The position numbers were made by a program, and so were the translations under genes. DNA of 64,000 nucleotides from Luxibacter massiliensis (GTDB taxonomy: Bacteria > Bacillota > Clostridia > Lachnospirales > Lachnospiraceae): NCBI RefSeq assembly GCF_900604355.1, contig NZ_UWOE01000002.1:248001-312000 (forward strand), given 5' to 3'. This document shows, piece after piece, positions 1 to 9,408 of the stretch. Positions within the stretch are counted from its first letter, which is position 1. Every line of letters starts with the position of its first letter. The notes under the pieces were generated by a model, which saw nothing but the letters and a program-made list of their open reading frames with translations, did no database searches and was not told the DNA's origin.

Positions 1-2
1 TT

Positions 3-473
3 CCCGGCTCTAAGTTTGAGAACGAGGTACTGAGTAATCTCACAAGAGTATGTATGGACTGCCACAGATGGGGGGTGCCGGTACTGGCGGAGGCTCTTCC
101 CAGGGGATTTGAGCCGGCAGATGATTCCAGGACACCAGAGAATTTGATATTTGCATGCCGCCAGAGCGTGGAGCTGGGGGCTGATTTTGTAAAAACAAAT
201 TATACAGGGGATCAGGAATCTTTTAAAACTCTTGTGGAGGCAACCTATAAACCTGTTGTAATTCTGGGCGGAGCAAAGAAGGTTCCGGTAGACCAGCTTC
301 TTCAGGAAATCAAAGATGCCATGGAAGTGGGCGGAGCTGGAGTAGCTATGGGAAGAAATATTTGGGGAGATGAAAATCCGGTAGGATACGCTGCAGCAAT
401 TGCAAAGCTGATCCATGAGGGCTGCAGTGTTGAAGCGGCAATGAAGGAAATGAATAAAACATATACGGTATAG
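3..473 (+). CDS. Class I fructose-bisphosphate aldolase/DeoC-LacD-type aldolase, 5' partial
   Basis: The open frame runs in from the window edge, so the N-terminal half is missing; 156 residues are visible. The Schiff-base lysine sits in GADFVKTNYTGD (Lys codon 192-194), and the TIM-barrel end motifs VVILGGAKK and GVAMGRNIW fit the archaeal-type class I aldolase family (DhnA/FbaB/LsrF-like). These enzymes cleave or form phosphorylated sugars or related hydroxyketones in the cytoplasm. The gene is followed after 15 bases by a Zn-dependent dehydrogenase, suggesting that one operon oxidises a polyol or hydroxyketone and then cleaves it. The exact substrate cannot be read from this piece. Confidence 0.8.
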   Translation, partial: PGSKFENEVLSNLTRVCMDCHRWGVPVLAEALPRGFEPADDSRTPENLIFACRQSVELGADFVKTNYTGDQESFKTLVEATYKPVVILGGAKKVPVDQLLQEIKDAMEVGGAGVAMGRNIWGDENPVGYAAAIAKLIHEGCSVEAAMKEMNKTYTV

Positions 474-488
474 AAGGAGGAGAGGAAA

Positions 489-1520
489 ATGTCAACATTC
501 AAAGTAGCTGTTCTGGAGGACACGAAAAAAATTGTTTTTCATGAAGCTGAGAAGAAGGAGCCGGGCGAAAAGCAGGTTCTTGTAAAGGTAGATTCCTGCG
601 CCATTTGTACGCTGGAGCAGAGAGTTTATAATGGCGTGATGAACCGCTATCCTTTCGCAGGAGGACATGAGGCGGCAGGGACAGTAGAAGCTGCAGGAAA
701 TAAGGTTATGGGCGTAAAGCCAGGAGATAAAGTAGCCATCCGCCTGCTGAATTCCTGCGGTGAGTGCTATTACTGTAGAAATGGACATGAAAATCAGTGT
801 ATGAAGTCCTTTATCGCCGAGACACAGGAATGCGCTATGGGGCCGGGAGGGTTGGCAGAGTACATGATGGTAAATGCTGCGGATGTGTATAAGATGGCAG
901 ACGATATTGACCTATCCCATGCAGCTTTATCTGAACCTTTGGCATGTTGTGTGCACAGTATTGAAAATGGAAAGATTGAACTTGGGGATGACGTGGTAGT
1001 AATTGGAATCGGAATCATGGGCGCCCTCCATATTCAGCTTGCTAAACTCAAAGGGGCCAGGGTGATTGCCTGTGAGGTAGATGAAAAACGTCTTGAGGTT
1101 GCAGAAAAAATGGGGGCAGATGTGCTGATTCATTCTGAAAAGACAGATGCTGTTGAGGAAGTAAGAAGACTTACTGACTTAAGAGGAGCGGACGCAGTGT
1201 TTTGTACTGTTCCGGCAGCAGCGCTGGCCAAGCAGGCAGTTGACATGACAGGTAAGCTTGGCAGGACCGTGTTCTATACATCCTTCCATCCAGATAAACC
1301 TATTGAGATAAGTCCAAATAAGGTGCATTCTTCTGAACAGATTATTACAGGTACAGTGAACCCCCAGAAGAGAGATTTTCTGATTGCGACAAAACTTCTT
1401 TCCTCCAAACTGATCGATGTATCAGAACTGATCTCCGACAAAGTTCCTCTTGCAGAGGTGGACAGGGCGTTTGAGGAGGCGATCCGCCCGGATACATACC
1501 GGATTGTCGTCCGGCCATAG
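489..1520 (+). CDS. Zinc-dependent medium-chain alcohol/polyol dehydrogenase
   Basis: A 343-residue MDR-superfamily dehydrogenase, normal length. It has catalytic zinc ligands Cys40, His60 and Glu61 (AGGHEAAG), a structural-zinc cysteine cluster (CGECYYCRNGHENQC), and a Rossmann glycine motif GIGIMGALH for NAD(P). Such enzymes oxidise secondary alcohols of sugars or polyols to ketones. It starts at ATG 489 behind a strong AAGGAGGAGAGG site and lies 15 bases after the aldolase. A SorC-type sugar-sensing regulator follows. A role in oxidising the substrate later cleaved by the aldolase is an inference; threonine- or sorbitol-dehydrogenase-like activities are alternatives. Confidence 0.85.
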   Translation: MSTFKVAVLEDTKKIVFHEAEKKEPGEKQVLVKVDSCAICTLEQRVYNGVMNRYPFAGGHEAAGTVEAAGNKVMGVKPGDKVAIRLLNSCGECYYCRNGHENQCMKSFIAETQECAMGPGGLAEYMMVNAADVYKMADDIDLSHAALSEPLACCVHSIENGKIELGDDVVVIGIGIMGALHIQLAKLKGARVIACEVDEKRLEVAEKMGADVLIHSEKTDAVEEVRRLTDLRGADAVFCTVPAAALAKQAVDMTGKLGRTVFYTSFHPDKPIEISPNKVHSSEQIITGTVNPQKRDFLIATKLLSSKLIDVSELISDKVPLAEVDRAFEEAIRPDTYRIVVRP

Positions 1521-1641
1521 CAAAAAAAGCCAGGAAAGGTCATAAAACTGGCAAAACGGCATGAATCAAGGTTGTACTTAAAGAGTGTTTCAGAGTAAAA
1601 TAAATCTATCACAATAACTTAGGTGTCAGAGAGGTAGATTT

Positions 1642-2589
1642 ATGAAAAAAGAAAACATGACAGAAGAACAGATTACAGAATACAGACGTGTGGCATTTTA
1701 CTATTACAAGGGCGGACTGACACAAGAAGAAATCGCAAAAAAGATGAAGATGTCCCGCCAAAGGGTAAACAGGATCATAAAGGCCTGTGTAGAACTTGGA
1801 ATTGTAAAAATCACGATTGAGAACATGGATGAGAGCAACCTTGAAATAGAGAACAGAATAGAGCAGAAATTTCAATTAAAGGAAGTCAGACTGGTAGATA
1901 ATATAATCGAAGAAAACATATACTGTGAGCTTGGCGATGCGGCAGGCAGATATTTGCAGACGCTGATACAGAACAATACCATCATAGGATTTACCAGGGG
2001 GCGGGCAACGTCTGCACTGGTTGACAGTATACCGGGAAACCAGCGGAATGGAAATATTACTGTTACTCAATTGATAGGAAATACGAGTGAAGAACAAGGG
2101 AATATGGGCGTTGATGAAGTAATTTACCGGTTTGCGGAGAAATTCCATGCCAGGACATCGCGTCTGTATGCACCTGTTATCGTGAAAAATAAGGATTTAA
2201 AGACGGCCTTGACAGAGGAGCCTTATTATAAAGAAGCTTATGGCACGATCCAGAAGTGCGATATTGCCGTTGTGGGAATCGGTACGGCAAAAAGCCAGTG
2301 GAAACACATGGTTTCACTCTATGATACCAATGATGCAAAGCAGGCTGAGTGGGCGAAGAATGTTGTAGGCGAGGTATGCACACATTTCTTTGACGCAGAA
2401 GGAAAGGTCGTAATTCCTCCTTTTAGCGACAGGATTATTGCTATTTCCCTGGATGATTATATGAAAATACCGGTGAGAATCGGGGTGGCAGGTTCACTGG
2501 AAAAAAAGGACGCTATCAGGGCGGCCTTAAAAGGTGGGTATGTCAATGTGCTGATAACTGACTTACAAACTGCAAAAGAGTTGCTGTAG
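1642..2589 (+). CDS. SorC/DeoR-type sugar-binding transcriptional regulator
   Basis: A 315-residue protein, typical for the SorC family. An N-terminal helix-turn-helix at about residues 25-50 (GLTQEEIAKKMKMSRQRVNR) precedes the sugar-phosphate-binding domain (PF04198 type), recognisable by GFTRGRATSALVDSIP, VTQLIG and the DIAVVGIGTA segment. Members bind phosphorylated sugars and control the adjacent operon. The gene is 121 bases after the dehydrogenase and 109 before the permease, so it probably regulates the surrounding aldolase/dehydrogenase genes, perhaps the permease too. The effector is unknown. Confidence 0.85.
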   Translation: MKKENMTEEQITEYRRVAFYYYKGGLTQEEIAKKMKMSRQRVNRIIKACVELGIVKITIENMDESNLEIENRIEQKFQLKEVRLVDNIIEENIYCELGDAAGRYLQTLIQNNTIIGFTRGRATSALVDSIPGNQRNGNITVTQLIGNTSEEQGNMGVDEVIYRFAEKFHARTSRLYAPVIVKNKDLKTALTEEPYYKEAYGTIQKCDIAVVGIGTAKSQWKHMVSLYDTNDAKQAEWAKNVVGEVCTHFFDAEGKVVIPPFSDRIIAISLDDYMKIPVRIGVAGSLEKKDAIRAALKGGYVNVLITDLQTAKELL

Positions 2590-2698
2590 GTGCTGGATGC
2601 TTGGATTTTTCTAATTCACAGTTTCAATTTTCATGGCATCCGGCGGTTTGTAAGAAAGGGGGATTCCGCGTAAAAAATCGCGGGATGCGTGAAGGTTT

Positions 2699-4042
2699 AT
2701 GGCGAATAATAATAACAATAATGGTGGCGGCTCTCTTGGTTTGGTCACATGTGTGACTATGCTTGCCGGAGGTATGATTGGGAGTGCAATTTTTTCTCTC
2801 TCTGGCCTTACAATTTATAAAGCAGGGCCGGCTGCCCTCCTGACATGGGTAATTGCAGCCGTGATTATGCTGGGATACGGATTAATTGTTGCAGAATTGT
2901 CCACGATTTTCCCTAAATCGGGCGGCGTGTTTGTGTTTCCAAGAAAGACATTTTCAAAGAATGAGAGAACTGGAAAGCTGCTCGGCTGGATTTCAGTATG
3001 GGGATATATCAATGCCAATGTGATTGCAATTGCATTTGCTGCAATTTATGTGGGAACATATCTTGGCGCGGGGTTCCCAGTATTTGCGGATAAACAGATT
3101 CCACTAGCTATAGGATCCGTGGCAATTATATTAGTTTTGAATTGTATTAAATTTTCTATTGCAGGAAAGGCAAATACTGTAATGGTACTTGTACTGGCCG
3201 TGACTATGCTGATTTACGCGGGGGTTGGACTTTGCAGCGATGCATGGGACGGGAGTACGTTGGTTCCATTTTTTACACAGGGGGTTTCAGGGGCAGGGGG
3301 ATTCCTTGGGTCAGTTCCGACTGCCATGGTTGCCTATGGTTCTATTGTGGCGATGGCTTTTATGGTTTCAGAGGTAAAGAATCCGAATAAGACAGTTCCA
3401 CAGTCCATTTTGATCGCAATGATTGTGGTGGTATGTCTGTTCTTAAGTGTTCTCCTGGCCACAGTTGGCCTGGTAAGTGCTGATTTTCTGAGTGAAAATC
3501 CTGGCATGAGGTATATTCCGCTTTATGCGGCGGCGTTTACAAAGTTGGCCCATATTACATGGCTTCCGAAAGTTATATCTATTTCCGCGACTCTGGCTTT
3601 ATTTACGACTATGCTGGTTGTTATGGCACTGACATCCAGGGCTATGCAGGCGGCTGCCGAGGACGGCATTCTTCCTGCAAAGCTTGGAGAGAACAGCAAG
3701 GCGGGGGTTCCGGCATTTTCAGCCGTAGTAGTGGCTGCTGTCAGTGCGGTGATCTCTTGTTTCCCTGAACAGACGGAGATTATTGTAGGATTTGCGGCTC
3801 TGTTTGCATCTGTGACGATTTCTATCAACTGTATATCACTGATTGTGGCGAGAAAGACCCATGAGAGAAAACCGGGCGAGTTTAGGGCGCCGGGAGGTAA
3901 TGGGCTTCCCGTTATTGCTCTGGCGCTGATTATTTGCTGCTATATCCCTGATATTATTAAAGGCGGCTGGATGATTTGGGTGTTCACGGCAGTATGGTAT
4001 ATTGTAGGAATCATTATCTTTAATATGAGAGTGAAGAAATAA
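2699..4042 (+). CDS. APC-superfamily amino acid permease (first of two)
   Basis: A 447-residue integral membrane protein with about 12 hydrophobic segments. The first helix carries the APC substrate-site signature GGMIGSAIFSLSG. A poly-Asn start (NNNNNNGGG) precedes it. APC permeases import amino acids or amines by proton symport or exchange. A paralogue is encoded at 6543-7928, with RibF-like and aldehyde dehydrogenase genes between them. The stop is followed after 27 bases by the RibF-like gene, so they are probably co-transcribed. The substrate is not deducible; an amine or N-methylated amino acid would suit the Grd pair downstream (inference). Confidence 0.85.
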   Translation: MANNNNNNGGGSLGLVTCVTMLAGGMIGSAIFSLSGLTIYKAGPAALLTWVIAAVIMLGYGLIVAELSTIFPKSGGVFVFPRKTFSKNERTGKLLGWISVWGYINANVIAIAFAAIYVGTYLGAGFPVFADKQIPLAIGSVAIILVLNCIKFSIAGKANTVMVLVLAVTMLIYAGVGLCSDAWDGSTLVPFFTQGVSGAGGFLGSVPTAMVAYGSIVAMAFMVSEVKNPNKTVPQSILIAMIVVVCLFLSVLLATVGLVSADFLSENPGMRYIPLYAAAFTKLAHITWLPKVISISATLALFTTMLVVMALTSRAMQAAAEDGILPAKLGENSKAGVPAFSAVVVAAVSAVISCFPEQTEIIVGFAALFASVTISINCISLIVARKTHERKPGEFRAPGGNGLPVIALALIICCYIPDIIKGGWMIWVFTAVWYIVGIIIFNMRVKK

Positions 4043-4069
4043 CATATACAGACAGAGAGGGAGCAGGGC

Positions 4070-4933
4070 ATGAAATATATCGGTGAATTGAGAGAACTTA
4101 AAAATACATGTATAGCTTTTGGAACGTTTGATTCTGTGCACAGAGGACATTTAAAGGTTGCACAGACACTTGCAAGGGAGGCGGCGCGGAGAAACCTCAC
4201 ATCTGTGATTGTAAGTTTCAGGAAGGAAGGGGAGGTTCTTACAACAGAGCGGGAAAAAGAATTCCTTTTCCAGGATACAGGAGCGGAGATATTTGTTTCT
4301 GCAGAAAATGAGGGAGATACCACAGATGAAACTGTAAAGGAAATCCTGGCGGGAACATTGGGGGCAAAAGCGCTTGTTGTAGGTGAAAGCCACAGGGACT
4401 TAGAGGCAGTGCGGGCAGCGGCAAGCAGCTGTGGGATAGAAGTTATAACCGTAAAAAATGTAGAGGATGAAGAAGGCCTAATCACTACAGAGCGGGTCAG
4501 GGAAGCATTTGATGCTTTAGATTATGAGAAAGTGGCAGACCTGTGCGGCCATCCATACATTATGATGGGAGAGGTTGTCCATGGCAAAGCGTTGGGCAGG
4601 ACAGTGGGGATGCCCACGGCCAACGTGGGTGTGCCGAACAATAAGTTAAAACCGGACAGCGGCGTATACGCCACACTTGGGCATGTGGCAGGAGGCACTT
4701 GGAAGAGTCTCACGAATATTGGGAAGAGGCCCTCTGTTGATAATAATGACCACATTACAATTGAAGCCTTTTTGCTGAACTTTAAACAGGATATTTATGG
4801 GAAACCATTCAGGCTGGAGGTACATAAATTTATTCGCGGCGTTCAGAAATTTAATAATTTAGAAGAAGTGCAGCAGCAGGTACAGAAAGATTTGCAGAAG
4901 GTGAAGAACTTTCTCGATTTCCTGGCCAAATAG
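4070..4933 (+). CDS. RibF-like bifunctional riboflavin kinase/FAD synthetase
   Basis: A 287-residue protein. The N-terminal nucleotidyltransferase domain has the HxGH motif in FGTFDSVHRGH. The C-terminal riboflavin kinase domain starts near residue 160 and contains GEVVHGKALGRTVGMPTAN and SGVYATLG. These enzymes turn riboflavin into FMN and FAD. The usual clostridial ribF lies beside truB/rpsO; here it is embedded between a permease and an aldehyde dehydrogenase, so it may be a second, operon-dedicated copy. The adenylyltransferase half is short (about 150 residues) and lacks an obvious canonical ISSTxVR motif (TTERVREAF is seen instead), so its second activity is less certain. Confidence 0.8.
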   Translation: MKYIGELRELKNTCIAFGTFDSVHRGHLKVAQTLAREAARRNLTSVIVSFRKEGEVLTTEREKEFLFQDTGAEIFVSAENEGDTTDETVKEILAGTLGAKALVVGESHRDLEAVRAAASSCGIEVITVKNVEDEEGLITTERVREAFDALDYEKVADLCGHPYIMMGEVVHGKALGRTVGMPTANVGVPNNKLKPDSGVYATLGHVAGGTWKSLTNIGKRPSVDNNDHITIEAFLLNFKQDIYGKPFRLEVHKFIRGVQKFNNLEEVQQQVQKDLQKVKNFLDFLAK

Positions 4934-4993
4934 TTTAAGATCAGGGAGGGGCAGTCTTGAAATGCCCCTCCTTTTCGGAAGGAGGATTTGTAT

Positions 4994-6475
4994 ATGAGAC
5001 CGCAGGAATATATTAAGCAGGAGCCATATAAGCTATACATTAATGGTGAATTTGTCGTACCCGGTGAAAGGCGCACATTTGATATCATTAATCCAGTAAA
5101 TAACGAACTCTTTGCCAAGGCATATAGAGCCGGTATAAAAGAAGTGGAGGAAGCTGTCCGTAGTGCAAGGGAGGCTTATGACAACGGTCCTTGGGGAAGG
5201 ATGCCGGCAAAGGAAAGAAGTAAACTTCTCCTAAAAGCGGCCAGGATATTGGATAGACGTAAAGAAGAGTTTGCAGCCACGGAGACTATGGAATGTGGAA
5301 AATTGTATGCAAGCGCACTTTACTATGAGGCGGCACAGGGGGTTGATGCTTTTGAATACGCGGCGGGGAAGGCTAGGTGCCTGGAAGGAAGTTCAATGCC
5401 AATTGATAATCAAACTCTAAATATCGTGCAGTGGGAACCCGTAGGTGTTGTGGCGGAGATTCTGCCATGGAATGGGCCCTTTATGATGGGCTGCCAGAAA
5501 CTTTCTATAATTTTAGCGGCAGGGAATACGGTGGTGGTAAAACCCTCTTCGTGGGCATCTTTAAGTACTTTGCTTCTGGCAGAGGTATTTGACGAGGCCG
5601 GTTTTCCGAAGGGAGTAGTGAATGTGCTGACTGGTTCTGGTTCCCTGATTGGAAATGCCCTTGTGCAAAGCCCTCTTGTAGACATGGCGGCCATGACAGG
5701 AGGGACAGATACTGGGAAGAGCATTATTACAGCTTCGGCAGATACAATTAAGGATATTGCCCTTGAATTAGGAGGGAAAAGTCCTAATATTATTTTTGAC
5801 GATGTGGACATAGATGAAGCAGTAAAATGGGCAAGGTTTGCATTTACATTAAATGCCGGGCAGGTTTGTGTGTCAGGAACAAGGCTCATTTTACATAAAA
5901 ATATTTATGAAGAATTTTTGGGGAGACTAAAAGCAGAATGTGAAAAATTTGTCCCGGGGGATGGGTTTGACCGCAAAACAACTTTGTCCCCACTCATACA
6001 CAAAGAACATGCCAGGATAGTGTGGGAGTATATTGAAAAAGGGAAAAGGGCCGGGGCACGCCTGATCTGTGGAGGTAAGCCTTATGAAGACCAAGAACTG
6101 AGAAAAGGAAATTTTGTTCCTGTAACTGTGTTTGCAGATGTGGCTGTAGATATGGAGATTTTTCAGGAGGAGATATTTGGGCCGGTTCTGTGCGTGACAC
6201 CTTTTGAGACCGAGGAAGAGGCGATTGCCCTTGCAAATGCAACCAAATTTGGACTTGCAGGGGGCGTGTTTACAAGAGATGCAAAAAGAAGTATGCGTGT
6301 TGCGAAGGGGATAAGGGGAGGGCAGATTTATGTAAACTCCTATTTCAGCAAGGCCATGGCAGAATCACCGGGAACAGGCTGGAAAGAAAGTGGGCTTGGC
6401 GTGGCAGGCATCCATAAGTATATGATTTCAAAAACAATTTTTATTGATACAGCCGAGGATAATGTACCGGCATAA
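4994..6475 (+). CDS. NAD(P)-dependent aldehyde dehydrogenase
   Basis: A 493-residue aldehyde dehydrogenase of standard length. It shows the general-base glutamate in ELGGKSPNIIF, the catalytic cysteine in NAGQVCVSGTRL and the cofactor segment ILPWNGPFM. ATG 4994 is preferred over an upstream TTG because GGAGG lies 8 bases before it. ALDHs oxidise aldehydes such as betaine aldehyde or aminoaldehydes to acids. Its position between two amino acid/amine permeases and upstream of a GrdB/GrdE-like pair suggests amine catabolism, but residues alone do not fix the substrate. Confidence 0.88.
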   Translation: MRPQEYIKQEPYKLYINGEFVVPGERRTFDIINPVNNELFAKAYRAGIKEVEEAVRSAREAYDNGPWGRMPAKERSKLLLKAARILDRRKEEFAATETMECGKLYASALYYEAAQGVDAFEYAAGKARCLEGSSMPIDNQTLNIVQWEPVGVVAEILPWNGPFMMGCQKLSIILAAGNTVVVKPSSWASLSTLLLAEVFDEAGFPKGVVNVLTGSGSLIGNALVQSPLVDMAAMTGGTDTGKSIITASADTIKDIALELGGKSPNIIFDDVDIDEAVKWARFAFTLNAGQVCVSGTRLILHKNIYEEFLGRLKAECEKFVPGDGFDRKTTLSPLIHKEHARIVWEYIEKGKRAGARLICGGKPYEDQELRKGNFVPVTVFADVAVDMEIFQEEIFGPVLCVTPFETEEEAIALANATKFGLAGGVFTRDAKRSMRVAKGIRGGQIYVNSYFSKAMAESPGTGWKESGLGVAGIHKYMISKTIFIDTAEDNVPA

Positions 6476-6542
6476 GAGAGTTACTGGTGTGCACTGCATA
6501 CGCGGAAAAAAATAAAGGGAATAGGGACGTAAGGAAGGAGAC

Positions 6543-7928
6543 TTGTCAGAAACAATGGGAGAGAATGGAAACAAGCAAGGGGGACTTTCTCCGAAAGCGT
6601 GTATATTAATGGCGATAGGGGGTATGGTGGGCAGTGCAATCTTTACCCTCTCCGGCGTCACCTATGGGATGGCTGGCGCATCTGCAATCTTTACATGGAT
6701 AATCGCGGGAGGGGTGCTGCTATTATATTCACTGAATGTATCGGAGCTGGCAACAACATTCCCCGAATCAGGGGGGGTTTATGTGTACCCCCATGAGGTT
6801 ATCGGCAAAACAGAGAGGATGAAGGACTTTGCAGGATGGGCCGCGGCCTGGTCATGGTTAAATTCTACTGTATTTGGAACTGCCTTTGCGGCAATCTGTG
6901 TAAGTACGTATCTTAAGGAGTTTGTCCCGGCTGTAAAAAATAGTGTGGCGATGCAGAGAATAATCCCGCTGGTATGGATCTTTATTGTATGGTGGCTGAA
7001 TGCAAAGAGTATAAATGCCATGGGAAAAATTCATAATAAGCTGACACTCTGTCTGGTGTTCATTTTGGGATTTTATGTAATACTGGGATTGATAAATGGG
7101 GATAATGCAAATCTACAGCCTTTTGTGGGAGGAACAATGGGGGGCATGGGTATTGCGGCAGGCGTTCCTATTGCAATGCTCTCCTATGGTTCTATTATTG
7201 CAGTGGCATCTTTTGCCGGGGAGATTCAGAATCCAAAGAAAAATATACCGAGGATTATGGCGACGGCAGTCAGCCTGACACTCTTGATGTTCAGCCTGAT
7301 CCTTCTGGCCACTTTTCGTATGGCTCCGGTTCAGGATTTCCTCACCGATCCCGGGAGGCAGTATTACCCGCTGTCCTATGCACTTAGTAAGGCCTTATCA
7401 GGGAAATATGCGTGGGCTGTCTCTATTGTACCGCTGGGAGCTCTGCTTGCCCTGATGACAAATATGAGTATTCTTGTACTTGACGCCAGTAGGACGGTGA
7501 GGGCGGTCGCCAGGAGCGGGTTCCTGCCAAAAATATTTACAAAGCTCCATCCCCAGAGACAGACTCCAGTGCCGGCGCTGACACTAGTATGTGGGGTCGC
7601 GGCAGTCCTCACTTTAAAGCCAGATCTGATTCAGGTGCTGATTAACATGGGGTCTATCTGTTCTGCAGTTGCAGTTACGATTATCGCAGTGACGCTGATT
7701 GTGCTAAGGATTAAGCAAAAAAAAGGGAGTATTACGAAAAAGGGAGCTTTTTGTGTTCCTGGCGGGATGATATTTCCAGTAGCGACACTCTTGATTGTTT
7801 TGACAACGCTTGTACTCCTCTATTTTGGGGACGGAGGGGCGGCTTCTTATATTATGGCAGCAGGCTGGTATGTCATTGGCCTTATTATTTTTGGCGTAAA
7901 GTGTGTGATAAAGGATAAAGTGTCTTAG
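6543..7928 (+). CDS. APC-superfamily amino acid permease (second of two)
   Basis: A 461-residue membrane protein with about 12 segments and the APC first-helix signature GGMVGSAIFTLSG, nearly identical to that of the permease at 2699-4042, so the two are paralogues. TTG 6543 follows AAGGAA with 6 bases spacing; ATG 6555 is an alternative start. It lies 67 bases after the aldehyde dehydrogenase and before the GrdB-like gene, separated from it by a promoter-like palindrome. Two similar carriers in one locus may serve substrate uptake and product export (inference). Confidence 0.85.
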   Translation: MSETMGENGNKQGGLSPKACILMAIGGMVGSAIFTLSGVTYGMAGASAIFTWIIAGGVLLLYSLNVSELATTFPESGGVYVYPHEVIGKTERMKDFAGWAAAWSWLNSTVFGTAFAAICVSTYLKEFVPAVKNSVAMQRIIPLVWIFIVWWLNAKSINAMGKIHNKLTLCLVFILGFYVILGLINGDNANLQPFVGGTMGGMGIAAGVPIAMLSYGSIIAVASFAGEIQNPKKNIPRIMATAVSLTLLMFSLILLATFRMAPVQDFLTDPGRQYYPLSYALSKALSGKYAWAVSIVPLGALLALMTNMSILVLDASRTVRAVARSGFLPKIFTKLHPQRQTPVPALTLVCGVAAVLTLKPDLIQVLINMGSICSAVAVTIIAVTLIVLRIKQKKGSITKKGAFCVPGGMIFPVATLLIVLTTLVLLYFGDGGAASYIMAAGWYVIGLIIFGVKCVIKDKVS

Positions 7929-7987
7929 TCTGGCGCTCTGATAGAAAGAGAATAAAAACTAATAGGTAAATAAAATATAATTTCGCG

Positions 7988-8024
7988 CCAAAGGGTTTTT
8001 CAGTCCATGCCCTTTGGGTATAAT
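7988..8024 (+). promoter_or_regulatory. Palindrome overlapping a -10 box upstream of the selenoprotein gene
   Basis: The arms CCAAAGGG (7988-7995) and CCCTTTGG (8010-8017) form an 8-bp perfect inverted repeat, directly followed by TATAAT (8019-8024). No good -35 is seen at the right distance (TTTTTC at 7996-8001). An operator covering a weak promoter is the simplest reading; a terminator is less likely because the T-run lies in the loop. Confidence 0.45.
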
Positions 8025-8064
8025 ATTTTGTTCCTTGAGTAAAGCGAAAGGAGTGGACGTAAAT

Positions 8065-9408
8065 ATGGGAAAATTAAGGGCAGTATACTACATTAACCAG
8101 TTTTATGCCGGAATCGGCGGAGAAGAGATGGCGGATGTAGGACTGAGCGTTTATGGGGAAAAAAGAGGGCCGGCCATGGGAGTGGAACCAATGTGGAAGG
8201 GGCAGATGGAGGTGGTAAAGGTTCTTGTATGTGGAGATAATTTTATAAATACAGAAGCGAAATTTGAGGAGATCCTGCCTCTAATTAAAGAAGAGATTGT
8301 GGCGGCCAGACCGGATGTGTTTGTGGCTGGACCGGCATTCAACGCAGGCCGTTATGGAGTTGCGTGCGCTAAGATGTGTGATTATGTAAAAAAGGAATTG
8401 GGTATCCCCAGTGTAACTGGAATGTGGTGGGAAAACCCTGCGGTAGGCATGTATGGAAGAGATAATTATATTATCTCTACAACAGAGACAGCAAGCGGGA
8501 TGCGTAAATCTCTTCCTAAGCTGGCGGCTTTGGCATTAAAGCTGGCAAAGGGAGAAAAGATTTTAGGGGCGGGGAAAGAAGGGTATCTCCCCACTGGACA
8601 CCGATACAATGAGTATCATGAAAAAACAGGGGCAAGGAGAGTGACAGATATACTTCTTGACAAACTCTATGGGCGTCCCTATCAGACAGAGGTACCTTTG
8701 CGTAAATTCGAGCAGGTTCCTCCCGCCGCAAAAGTGGAGGATCTAAGAAGTACCACAGTTGCTTTATTTACCACAGGGGGACTTGTACCAATAGGGAATC
8801 CTGATAAATTAAAACAGGCATTCTCCGTGAGTTATGGAAAATATGACATAGAAGGGATTGAGAGCCTGAAAAAAGGTATCTATGAATCTATCCATGGTGG
8901 TTATGACACCACAGATGCCAGTGATGACCCCCACAGGCTCATACCACTGGACACAATGCGCCACTTGGAGAGGGAGGGAAAGATTAGGGGGGTATCCCAG
9001 TATTTCTATACAACCTGTGGTGTTGGGACAAATGTTGAGACAAGTAAGGAGATGGGAAAAAGTATTGCGGCGGATCTGAAGAATTCCGGTGTGGGTGCTG
9101 CTATCCTTACTTCCACCTGAGGCACCTGTACCCGTTGCTGTGCAACGGTAGCAAAGGAGCTTGACCGCGCAGGGATTCCCAATGTACATATCACTGCATT
9201 TACGTCAATTGCTCTGAGCGTCGGTGCTAACCGCATCGTTTTTGGAGGGGATTTTACTGCCCCAAGTGGAAATCCGTCTCTGCCCCTGGAACGTGAAAAG
9301 GCATATAGAGGAAGAATTATTGAGAAGTGCCTGGAGGCTCTTTCACAGGACGTGGAGAAGCCTACATTGTTCACAGTAGATGATGAAAAGGAGGGGGAGC
9401 AGCCATGA
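8065..9408 (+). CDS. Glycine/sarcosine/betaine reductase component B, GrdB-like selenoprotein
   Basis: 447 residues if the TGA at 9118-9120 is read as selenocysteine 352. The frame continues without interruption through STUGTCTRCCAT, the hallmark GrdB motif, and on through HITAFTSIALSVGANRIV to a TGA stop at 9406-9408. ATG 8065 is chosen because AAAGGAG precedes it by about 12 bases and the upstream extension overlaps promoter-like DNA. GrdB-type subunits carry the selenol that attacks the amino-acid alpha-carbon and passes a carboxymethyl group to GrdA. The stop overlaps the next gene's ATG. Length and motif match glycine, sarcosine and betaine reductase subunits. No grdA, grdC or grdD is nearby, so the substrate is open. 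A simple annotation would truncate it at 9120. Confidence 0.92.
9118..9148 (+). promoter_or_regulatory. Selenocysteine TGA with SECIS-like hairpin
   Basis: Eleven bases after the in-frame TGA, CCGTTGC (9132-9138) and GCAACGG (9142-9148) form a perfect 7-bp stem with a TGT loop. Bacterial SECIS elements are hairpins just downstream of the UGA, inside the coding sequence, bound by SelB, so placement fits. The loop is short and its recognition was not verified. Confidence 0.7.

Noticed and set aside
5410..5889. Long - strand open frame opposite the aldehyde dehydrogenase
   Set aside because: Shadow frame; the + strand gene has all catalytic motifs.
8014..8064. N-terminal extension of the GrdB-like gene (MGIIFCSLSKAKG...)
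   Set aside because: It overlaps the -10 box and ribosome-binding site; ATG 8065 has AAAGGAG and gives the family-typical start.
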